In this document: positions 10,592-19,923 of the stretch, piece after piece
Position numbering within the stretch: the first letter of the stretch is position 1
How the letters are laid out: the number at the start of each line of letters is the position of its first letter
NCBI GenBank assembly: GCA_014529385.2
Contig: CM043944.1
Location: 83,998,884 to 84,062,883 of the forward strand
Reading direction: 5' to 3'
Origin: Adiantum capillus-veneris
Taxonomy: Eukaryota; Streptophyta; Polypodiopsida; Polypodiales; Pteridaceae
DNA length: 64,000 nt
Program-made: the position numbers and the translations under genes
The notes under the pieces: generated by a model
Told to the model about the DNA's origin: nothing
What the model saw: the letters and a program-made list of their open reading frames with translations, nothing else
Database searches by the model: none

Positions 10592-12663
10592 TTATCAAGT
10601 CAATTTGGAGAGAAGAGTCGTAGTTGCAGCATACAATTGCACCCAAAACTATAAATCTTATTTATGCACAAGAGTAGGCTACAAGTGTGGTGAAGAGTAT
10701 GGCATACACTCCACTCCTCTAGATGGCATAACTAACTTCAAGCTTCTCCATGCACCTATGTGTAATGATGGAATAGAGCACTCACGATGCACACACTCTA
10801 CACAACTAGGCTGGAAGAGTGGTGTGTTATGTGTTGAGAATGGTGTGGTGTAGTGTGATCATGTGATGATTTACAAGGGAGAGAAGGGCTCTACTTATAG
10901 GTTTTAGAAGCCCCGATTAGGATTAGGCCTAATCAATTTTATTTGAAGGAATAAAAGATTATGCATTTTTTATTTTTTATTTTAATGAGGGTGGGTCTCT
11001 CTTGTCCTTTGAGTCACATGGATGTGGGCTCAAGGAAAGAGACTTATTGAGTATGAAAGGAGAGAGGATTGAGTGAATAATTTGGGAGTGCCTACTCTAG
11101 TAGAGGGTGCATTTTACAATAAGGTTAGTGGTTAGAAGCTAGTACTTATCACTACAAAATATTTACAAAATCATTCACCAAATGGTGAGATATATGATGA
11201 GAAAAGTTAGAGAAGGGATGAGCTTGTAAAGAGAGGTTGAAGCTTTGGAGAAGTTGACATTCACCTCTTTACAGCACCGGAAGAAGACGCGGTCAGCATG
11301 GCGAAGTAGCGCGTGTCGATGAAGCTATATTATCTTCAAACCTTGGAAAATTCATGATAAAAGCCTTTATTGGAAGAGGTTATCCTTGGATTTTTGCTGA
11401 TTTTTTTAAGTTATTTACAAAGCTGAAGAGAGTATGGTAATATGGACGTATATGTAGAGAGAAAGGGGGACACATAGGGTGTAGAAATGGAGGATGAAGG
11501 CTATGGAGGTGTGAGAGAGTGACAATCGTGAAGAGGGTGAATTAGGACATGGGAGTTGCAGGTTTGGGAGTGGGAAGGAGAGGGAGGAGTGTGTGTGAAA
11601 GAGGAAAATGATAAAGTGGAAGAGGGAGTGTGACTGCATAGCATGGGCAAACTGGGGTCCACCAATAAAATCATAGCTCACAGCTCGTAGCTCAAAAAGA
11701 TATGAAAAAATTTGAGATGAAAGTTCAGCTCACGAGCTACACCTTTTGTTTGTATCACCTTTTCAAATTCGGGGAGCATGTGATCCTTAAAAATTCAGAA
11801 AAACCAACTGTTTTTTCCACTGCACAAGGTCCTTGTGAGGTCCTTCTTTGGATGATTCTTTTGAATACCTCCAAGAGTGAGCTCCCCATGGTGCATGCAT
11901 GAATACCACATACCCTTGACCTTATTTGGTAGGTCTATAATTGAAGATATTGTTGAAATCATGATATAAGTGAATAGTACAACTAAGAAAATCAAATATT
12001 GAGGGGTCTAAAAAAATATGTACATGTCAAATATAAATAATATAGGTGGAAAAAATATAAAGGGGTCAAAATAAATCTCTCTCATTATAAGTCTACCATA
12101 AAAAGATGAATATTTTTTGTGGTCTAATTTATGAGAGTAATAGAGAATAGATGTAGGAAGGAAAAAATCACAATAGTGAAAAAATATACACAATAATAGA
12201 ACTAGTTTTTTTGGATTTTTGTTGGGATGGAGTTACACCAAAAATAGGAGAAGCTTGCATGAAATTATTTTTATATGGAATAAAGATTATGCAAGATGGT
12301 AAGAAAAAATATGGTAATGGTGAGTCAATGTACATAGCATAAATAACACACCATAGGTAGAAATATTTAAATAAATACCAAAATAATTATGAAAAATCCT
12401 TTTATTTAGGCACTATATACAATGAAATATTTATACACAAATGGGCCATAATATTTTTTATTTTTTTGATTTTATTTATTTTTTTGGCTCAACTAGCCCA
12501 GTGACTAGGTAGCTGAGGGTTTTTAAGAAAATATGGGAAAAGTCCCCTAACGCACACACGCCTATGTATAGTGAAATGGTAGGGATAACCAAAATGTTTG
12601 AGTGATTTGATAGGGTGAGGTAGCTTAATATGGCAATTATGGAAAGCCGAAAAATGGCTATCA
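10592..12663 (-). mobile_element. Element F LTR (3' copy)
   Basis: A 2072-bp LTR, nearly identical over its length to 15721-17803. On the minus strand it begins TGATAGCC at 12663, directly after a G-rich polypurine tract (12664-12676). The outer end lacks the last 11 bp. Such long LTRs around a gag-only interior are typical of large non-autonomous plant elements. A diverged relative lies at about 43.3-45.36 kb. Confidence 0.85.
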
Positions 12664-13601
12664 TTAGCCCCCCCCTTAGATAATGGTACATTCATGTACC
12701 ATTTATCCGACCATACAACATGTAGATTGTGTAACGTCTGTCTTTGTCTGCTCTCATCTTTGAAGAACCTTTTTTGTATGATTAAAAAACCTTGTGTGAT
12801 ATGAAAGGTTCTCAGAGCCAATAGCAGGATGTGATGAAGTGACGGAGTAAACCTCCTCCATTGAGAAAGTTTCCATAAGCACCCCCCAGGATCAAAGATT
12901 TTGAAATATCTTTCCCAAAGAAAGATGTATGGTATGGAAACACTTACTGATTTCGATTGAAGAAAATTGTAGATTTTATTGTTTTCCATCATTACATCTA
13001 TCACTATGAATGTGATATAAAACATTGGTTGCTCTTCCTCCTGTGTAAAGTTCATGTATCTGCTACGATCTTCAAGAGCTTGTATGAGAAAATTCCTGAA
13101 CTGTAGCTCATAAAATTCATTCAACCTGGGTAGGCTCATCAAGTCAAAAAGTCTATGACCTTCATGATTTAGGAAAGCTTGATCCATGCTTCCAACTGCT
13201 ATTGGAAGATATTGCAAATAGTTTACCACATAAGTAGATAATAGACAAAGGTTTCTATTGCCTCCAACACATTGGAAGAGAATAGATTTTGGTACTGATT
13301 GATGAAATATCCACATGTAGCAATCAACAAGTTTTTCATCTATGATGAATACCAGAAGAATCACAATGTGCGACCTCCATACACCAAAGAACCAAATGAA
13401 GAAGGTTTCGAAACATCCGTTCATCACTAAGTATTCATGTCCTCTTCCACTTAAGAATGTATGGTGCCCTGAATGAAAGGTATATGTGAAGAGAGGAGAA
13501 GTTGAATTTGAAGAGGTGAAACCCAATGTGAAGATGATTGGGGCTTCAAAAGTTTGGATTTTCTTGCTAAGAGATTGTCCCATGAATGAAGAGCCACCCA
13601 C
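12489..13601 (-). CDS. Unknown 370-codon ORF of element F
   Basis: An uninterrupted minus-strand frame that starts 52 bp after the F gag frame ends, where pol would normally lie. It ends 175 bp inside the 3' LTR. I recognise no reverse transcriptase, protease, integrase or RNase H motif. Visible features are an aromatic-rich, hydrophobic N-terminal half (for example FIWFFGVWRSHIVILLVFII, a possible membrane segment around residues 85-110), a central LPRLNEFYELQF segment and a basic C-terminus. It passes through the polypurine tract, so part of the protein sequence is dictated by that signal. It could be a captured or accessory gene, or a fortuitously open worn region. I do not assign a function. 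Confidence 0.5.
   Translation of the reverse strand: MGGSSFMGQSLSKKIQTFEAPIIFTLGFTSSNSTSPLFTYTFHSGHHTFLSGRGHEYLVMNGCFETFFIWFFGVWRSHIVILLVFIIDEKLVDCYMWIFHQSVPKSILFQCVGGNRNLCLLSTYVVNYLQYLPIAVGSMDQAFLNHEGHRLFDLMSLPRLNEFYELQFRNFLIQALEDRSRYMNFTQEEEQPMFYITFIVIDVMMENNKIYNFLQSKSVSVSIPYIFLWERYFKIFDPGGCLWKLSQWRRFTPSLHHILLLALRTFHITQGFLIIQKRFFKDESRQRQTLHNLHVVWSDKWYMNVPLSKGGANDSHFSAFHNCHIKLPHPIKSLKHFGYPYHFTIHRRVCVRGLFPYFLKNPQLPSHWAS
12664..12680 (-). other. Element F polypurine tract
   Basis: On the minus strand aaggggggggctaa precedes the TGATAGCC start of the 3' LTR, the expected place and composition of the plus-strand primer. It fixes F's orientation as minus. Confidence 0.7.
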
Positions 13602-13653
13602 TAAAACACCATTGGAGAGAATGATACCCTTCTGATAGTTTCCTTTTATGATT

Positions 13654-14902
13654 TTATTTTTTTACTACTCTCCCATGTTCTTCATCCCCTTCTAAGCCCC
13701 CCCATTGGCAAGGTTGTAACTCCTCACATTGTACCACCTCAAAGGTTGACGGATTACTATTTGATTTTGTGAAAACTTTGGCTTCTTGCATGATAGGTTC
13801 CTCCATGCTTAATATACATGGGTCATACCAATGCTTTTCAACATCCTCAAAAACTTCTTGACGATTATCCTCACATGGATTCAACTCACACTCTTCTATT
13901 TTGTTTTGGAGTTGGCATTCCATGTACACAATCATCTCTTTATGATCAATGTGGTCTATGATCTCTCCACCTATGATTTCATCTTCTTCTTCACTCTCTT
14001 CTTTTAGACAAGATACACTCTCAGAACATTCCATAAGATCAAGGTTACCTTCAAGGTCTTCATTCTCCATAGAGTCATGTCGCACAAAAGCTTCGTCTAC
14101 TTGGACTAGAAATTGATCCTCCGCCAAAAGGTTGGATGTATCCATTATTGAATCATCAATGCCATTTGAGATATCTTGTGTCGATTTTTGCATGCTTGTG
14201 ATAAAGGTAGAAGAAAGAGACTCCACATTTGAATCTTGGCCACACACTTTAGCACTTGAATAATCACTTGGCATGTAATTAACTTCTTCAACATTTGTCG
14301 GAGTAGAAGAAGACAAGTATGACAAAGGAGATGACTCCTTGATAGAAACACTTTCATGATGGTTGGTTCTTCCAGCATGATGGAAACCATTTTTGATGTA
14401 GAAGTACTTGTGAAACTTCCTTTGGGCAATAGTGACCGCTTCTTCAAAGGTAGAGGGTCCACTACAAGTAACCTTAGTCTTTAGGAAAGGAGACAAACCC
14501 GAAATACATTGCTCCATTTTTACATAAATTGGAAATGTAGAACTAAACCGACATCCTCCCCATTGACGAGAAAAAATATCCTCATAAGCATAGTAGTCTT
14601 CATCATGTTGTTGAAGTCTCCCTAATGAAGCCCATGCTTTCTCTGTTGTTGGAAATTTAGAGAATCTGGTCTTCAAAGCTTTGGAAATTTGGGTATATCC
14701 ATCCTCAATCTGAGAAGACATACTCCAAAACCATTGCTCAGCGTTGCCTCTAAGGCATAGCAATAGAAAATCCCATTTTTCAATGTCATCCCTTTTACCA
14801 AGGATACGACAAACCATTCTAAAATCCGCAAGAAAAATCATCAACATCTTCTTCTAGATTTCCGAAGAAGATTGGGATATCATCAAAGGTATAGTGTGTC
14901 AT
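13654..14902 (-). pseudogene. Element F gag
   Basis: A Gypsy-type capsid protein. The 397-codon frame has the Retrotrans_gag layout (NAEQWFWSM, FPTTEKAWASLGRLQQ, YEDIFSRQ, CISGLSPFLKTKV, TFEEAVTIAQRKF over about residues 35-145). A Ser/Thr-rich linker and a very acidic tail (EEESEEEDE type) follow. No CCHC zinc knuckle is seen. The probable true start is the ATG at 14902 (MTHYTFDDIPIFFGN); one extra T in a homopolymer near 14.84 kb puts it out of frame, so the copy is slightly broken. The coding sequence is nearly identical to the fragment at 10.1-10.57 kb. Confidence 0.8.
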
Positions 14903-15720
14903 AGTTTCTCAATGCTAGAACCACACAAAGATTAGTTCCAAACAATCATTTTCTCTCATGACATCAACTAACTACACAAAGTTTTGAAAGGTCTTTTACA
15001 ATGAATTCTAGATTCTTATGTGAAAATGTTTTTTTCCTTTCTTATGTTATGCTAATCCAAACCATATTCTAGATCAATTTTTGTTGCCTTGAAATAAAAC
15101 TCGATCATACAAGTTTTCATGATTCATATAATCTACTTGATTATGCTAAAGGTTGAGCCTTTACAAAAATACGCAAGCCGTCCTCCGTGGGGGCACCAAT
15201 TTGAGGCGGTCCGGGGCGGGCAACAAGAAGAGCGGCCTCTAAACACCCTTCGAGGCTCCCGTGCTACTCAATTGGGACTGGGGAGGGCACAATCAGAGAC
15301 AACAACAACCCACAGCCAGAAACCAAACAAGAAAAAGGGCACCACCTAGTTGTAGATGCGAACAAGGACACACGTGATATCTCCTTGTACTCAAACGCAC
15401 AAAGAGAGGGAAATGCAAGATAGCCACACACACCAAACACAAACATTCACCACGCCACAGAGAGGTAAAGAGCACAAATCAACTTGAGCAACTCAGTCTT
15501 AGCCTTAAAGACTAGATGTACACAAAGCTTGATGAGAAATAGAGAGACAACACAAAACTTGACCTTGTTGCCAATACACAAATTGTCTTAGGGTCAAGGG
15601 AGCCCTCTCACCGAGCACCCTCTTACAAGCTACCTTTTAGGAAAACAATTCAACAAGCCCTCAAACCACCAAGCATGAAATGAAACAACAAACTTCAAGG
15701 ACAATATACCTTCAACCACC
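14903..15720 (-). other. Element F leader
   Basis: The 0.8-kb stretch between F's 5' LTR and gag. Next to the LTR the minus strand reads ggtggttgaaggt, which is not the initiator-Met binding site, so the primer is unclear. A GC-rich island at about 15.17-15.35 kb (ccgtcctccgtgggggcacc) differs from the AT-rich surroundings and may be structured RNA or foreign sequence. No supported ORF. Confidence 0.5.
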
Positions 15721-17803
15721 TGATGAGCCAACTTATCAAGTCAATTTGGAGAGAAGAGTCGTAGTTGCAGCATACAATTACACCCAAAACTATAAATCTT
15801 ATTTATGCACAAGAGTAGGCTACAAGTGTGGTGAAGAGTATGGCATACACTCCACTCCTCTAGATGGCATAACTAACTTCAAGCTTCTCCGTGCACCTAT
15901 GTGTAATGATGGAATAGAGCACTCACGATGCACACACTCTACACAACTAGGCTTGAAGAGTGGTGTGTTATGTGTTGAGAATGGTGTGGTGTAGTGTGAT
16001 CATGTGATGATTTACAAGGGAGATAAGGGCTCTACTTATAGGTTTTAGAAGCCACGATTAGGATTAGGCCTAATCAATTTTATTTGAAGGAATAAAAGAT
16101 TATGCATTTTTTATTTTTTATTTTAATGAGGGTGGGTCTCTCTTGTCCTTTGAGTCACATGGATGTGGGCTCAAGGGAAGAGAATTATTGAGGATGAAAG
16201 GAGAGAGGATTGAGTGAATAATTTGGGAGTGCCTACTCTGGTAGAGGGTGCATTTTACAATAAGGTTAGTGGTTAGTAGTTAGTACTTATCACTACAAAA
16301 TATTTACAAAATCATTCACCAATTGGTGAGATATATGATGAGAAAAGTTAGAGAAGGGATGAGCTTGTGAAGAGAGGTTGAAGCTTTGGAGAAGTTGACA
16401 TTCACCTCTTTACAGCATCGGAAGAAGACGCGGTCAGCATGGCGAAGTAGCGCGTGTCGATGAAGCTATATTATCTTCAAACCTTGGAAAATTCATGATA
16501 AAAGCCTTCATTTGCAGATGTTATCCTTGGATTTTTGCTGATTTTTTGAAGTTGTTTACAAAGCTGAAGAGAGTATGGTAATATGGACATATATGTAGAG
16601 AGAAAGGGGGACACATAGGGTGTAGAAATGGAGGATGAAGGCTATGGAGGTGTGAGAGAGTGACAATCGTGAAGAGGGTGAATTAGGACATGGGAGTTTC
16701 AAGTTTGGGAGTGGGAAGGAGAGGGAGGAGTGTGTGTGAAAGAGGAAAATGATAAAGTGGAAGAGGGAGTGTGGCTGCATAGCATGGGCAAACTGGGGTC
16801 TACCAATAAAATCATAGCTCACAGCTCGTAGCTCAAAAAGATATGAAAAAATTTGAGGTGAAAGTTCAGCTTACGAGCTACAATGTTTGTTTGTATAACC
16901 TTTTCAAATTTGGGGAGCATGTGATCTTTAAAAATTCAGCAAAACCGACTGGTTTTTCCACTGCACAAGGTCCTTGTGAGGTCCTTCTTTGGATGATTCT
17001 TTTGAATACCTCCAAGAGTGAGCTCCCCATGGTGCATGCATGCATGCCACATACCCTTGACCTTATTTGGTAGGTCTATAATTGAAGATATTGTTGAGAT
17101 CATGATATAAGTGAATAGTACAACTAAGAAAATCAAATATTGAGGGGTCTAAAAAAATATGTACATGTCAAATATAAATAATATAGGTGGAAAAAATATA
17201 AAGGGGTCAAAATAAATCTCTCTCATTATAAGTCTACCATAAAAAGATGAATATTTTTTGTGGTCTAATTTATGAGAGTAATAGAGAATAGATGTAGGAA
17301 GGAAAAAATCACAATAGTGAAAAAATATACACAATAATAGAACTAGTCTTTTTGGATTTTTGTTGGGATGGAGTTACACCAAAAATAAGAGAAGCTTGCA
17401 TGAAATTATTTTTATATGGAATAAAGAGTATGCAAGATGGTAAGAAAAAATATGGTAATGGTGAGTCAATGTACATAGCATAAATAACACACCATAGGTA
17501 GAAATATTTAAATAAATACCAAAATAATTATGAAAAATCCTTTTATTTAGGCCCTATATACATTGAAATATTTATACACAAATGGGCCATAATATTTTTT
17601 ATTTTTTTGATTTTATTTATTTTTTTGGCTCAACTAGCTCAGTGACTAGGTAGCTTAGGGTTTTTAAGAAAATATGGAAAAGTCCCCTAACTCACACACG
17701 CCTATGTATAGTGAAATGGTAGGGATAACCAAAATGTTTGAGTGATTTGATAGGGTGAGGTAGCTTACTATGGCAATTATGAAAAGCCGAAAAACGGCTA
17801 TCA
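15721..17803 (-). mobile_element. Element F LTR (5' copy)
   Basis: A 2083-bp LTR with complete ends. On the minus strand it starts TGATAGCCG and ends GGCTCATCA, giving imperfect inverted ends TGAT..GCC and GGC..ATCA. It differs from the 10592-12663 copy by scattered substitutions and small indels. The right flank (17804 on) is not A's LTR, so no target duplication can be paired. Confidence 0.85.
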
Positions 17804-18350
17804 GTACAAGTATAGGTGATTCACACAGGTACAGGTAGCTGGAGTACAGTGATATACTAGCAGTGGTGTCACTTGCAGTTGTTGTGGGTATGCATCACTT
17901 GGCGCCTGTTTGAGCGCATTGTCTGCTGGATTGTACGTTACTTGTGGAAATTGCCATTGTACGCCTTTGTGGAGCCATACTTCGTTTTATTTGGCAGTCC
18001 CAGCCATTTCTCAGACTTGATCTGGAAGATAGTCATTTCTAAGACTTGACTATACGCCATTTGCATTAGCCTTCGTGTGAGGATCGATAGCGTGAGGTTT
18101 TATTCAGCTGGGGGGTTCTCAAATGTGGAGATCCTTTCGGTGATACAGGTAGCTGGAGCACCTTTTCGTGACCTCGCCATAGGCTATGTACTAGTGATTC
18201 CTACTTGATGCTCGGGTTCTATTGTTGACAGTTTATACATACATATATAGTCTATATTTTGGGTTATTACTGCTCTACTTTTGGGAAAACTCTGCCAAAA
18301 TTTTTCCAAGATATGATGGCTAGTTTTTTGGTCTTTTGAGCCATTTATGC
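17804..18350 (+). repeat. Copia C-type leader copy
   Basis: Similar, with many differences, to the reverse complement of about 7.45-7.93 kb in C's leader. Shared text includes tctcaaatgtggagat, cggtgatacaggtagctgga and cctcgccatagg. It lies between F's LTR and A's gag. Either a second Copia relative was inserted in A's leader or the two families share this leader module. No ORF is supported. Confidence 0.6.
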
Positions 18351-18660
18351 TGTTATGCTGTTGAAATTTTGGCAAAATCAGAGGATAAGACAGGTGTGCT
18401 TTCTTGGGAGCTGCATGGTTGACTTTAATGGATGATCAAAATGTCTAGGAAGATTTTTTTCCAGCAGCGCATAGTCTTTATGTTTGGGCCAAGAAGATTA
18501 AGAGAGATCCTGGAATGTCCTTTGTCTGTTGTGATTCCGATGATTAACTATGAAAACTCATTTGATGTGCATGTATTTGTCCTTATCTAAAGTTGAGCTG
18601 CATTGAAGTTTCTAGGAATTGAGTCAGTCAAAAGTTTTGGATTCTTGCACGTGTGTTTGA
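18351..18660 (+). other. Untranslated stretch before A gag
   Basis: About 300 bp with stops in all forward frames, including TGA at 18658 just before the gag frame opens. I see no promoter, tRNA or other signal. It is probably A's leader, worn by mutation. Confidence 0.35.
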
Positions 18661-19918
18661 AGGGGTTCTCAAAGCATTGTAACTTGGGTAGCCATAGCTT
18701 TCTCTTATCCGGAGTTTCATGGAAGAAGTGATGAAGATGTGGAAGACTTTTTGGAAAAGATGGAGGTTGCCTGCATTAGCAACCAGATTCATAACCCTAC
18801 GTAGATGTTACGTCTTCTCCAAATTTGTTTGAAGAGTGATGCACGAGTTTGGTCCAAAGCATTTGAAGAAGAGTTGCGTAGGGCTAATCCACCTGTAAGA
18901 TTGAGCTGGGACAATCTAAGGCATGGATTGGAAGTGGAGTTTGTGAAGACAGAAGATCCTGACAAAGTGTGGCAAGAAGTACAGGCTTTAGTGCAAAAGG
19001 AAGGTGAGCTAGTAGATGCGTACATACGTAAGTTCTCATTGGCATGGGGGCGGATGTGCAAGGCCTTAGCACCACAGGTACCCCCGTTGGACATGATGAA
19101 GAAGGACAGGTTCTTGGCTGGTCTTTGTGAGAATATACATTGGAGAGTGGAGCTAAAGAAGCCTAGGAAATATGAAGATGCACTAGAGGTAGCAAGGAAC
19201 AAAGAGTGGAAGCTGAGGAAAATGAGCCAACTAGGAGTAGAGTCTTTGCCCATGAGGTCTGAATTTCAGCCTATGGACTCTTTACAAGGTCGCATGCCAG
19301 GGGTTCATCATGAACCAATGGTTTCTATTATTCCTCAGGTTATGCCAGCAGTGGTCACTACAGCAGTGCAAGATGATGGGTTAAGGCAAGATATGAGGCA
19401 AGTGGTAGATCTAATGAAGAATCTCAGCCTAAACTTGCTAGGTCAAGTGGGAAATAATAGAGGTCGAGGGAGGTTTGCAAATCAGCTAGGAGGTGAAGAA
19501 AGACTTAGGAATGGTGTTGGACAAAGCAATGGTAGGTTCTGGAGGCAGACGCCCACTTGTTACAATTGTGGAGAGTTGGGTCACATCAGCCTGCAATGTG
19601 ATAAGCCACCAAGTATGGGGGGAGACATGTATCCATTGCCAAGACAGGTGCTAACTAGGTTCAATGATTATGGCATCGAAATTAAGGGAGATGAAGGAAC
19701 CAGTGAATTAACCCAGGAGGAAAAGGGAAAGACAAAATTTCTAAGTGTAGTCACCTTCGAGAAGGCATCAAAGCTAGAGGATACATTAGTGATGCCTATT
19801 GGGAAGAGGACCACAGAGGAAAAGGAAGAAAGAAGTGCCCTAGGTCCTAGTAAGAAGAAGGGAAAAAGACATGAAGGCGAGGATGTCAAGGCCAAGAGGA
19901 AAAGGAGAGCTCGCTGCT
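18661..19918 (+). pseudogene. Element A gag (inverted half)
   Basis: A Gypsy capsid and nucleocapsid protein. One frame from 18661 carries YPEFHGRSDEDVEDFLEKME, then a TAG at 18802 (one C-to-T from CAG), then a Retrotrans_gag core (VWSKAFEEELRR, VEFVKTEDPDKVWQEV, DAYIRKFSLAW, DRFLAGLCENIHWRV). A CCHC zinc knuckle (CYNCGELGHISLQC at about 19558-19599) follows, then a Lys/Arg-rich tail (KKKGKRHEGED). At about 19918 the frame runs into Copia C. The continuation of this protein, starting FPLG, is on the minus strand at 6840. It is placed with element A because the two broken ends fit and because both are Gypsy type. Confidence 0.8.
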
Positions 19919-19923
19919 CAAGT
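19913..19923. other. Right inversion breakpoint (Gypsy A to Copia C)
   Basis: A's basic gag tail (KRKRRARC) abuts the second half of a Copia pre-integrase zinc motif (HVSDYEHCQYGKKTRTH). The first half of that motif, GHMSKKGM...SFYDF, is on the minus strand ending at 6841. It is the partner of the left breakpoint. Confidence 0.8.

Noticed and set aside
10554-10853. Frame with poly-Pro start
   Set aside because: It begins in the poly-C run and continues in F's LTR; the same LTR sequence at 15.7 kb has no such start.
11415-17334. Paired small frames repeated in both F LTRs (for example 88 and 61 codons)
   Set aside because: Conserved only because the LTRs are copies; no sign of protein selection or motifs.
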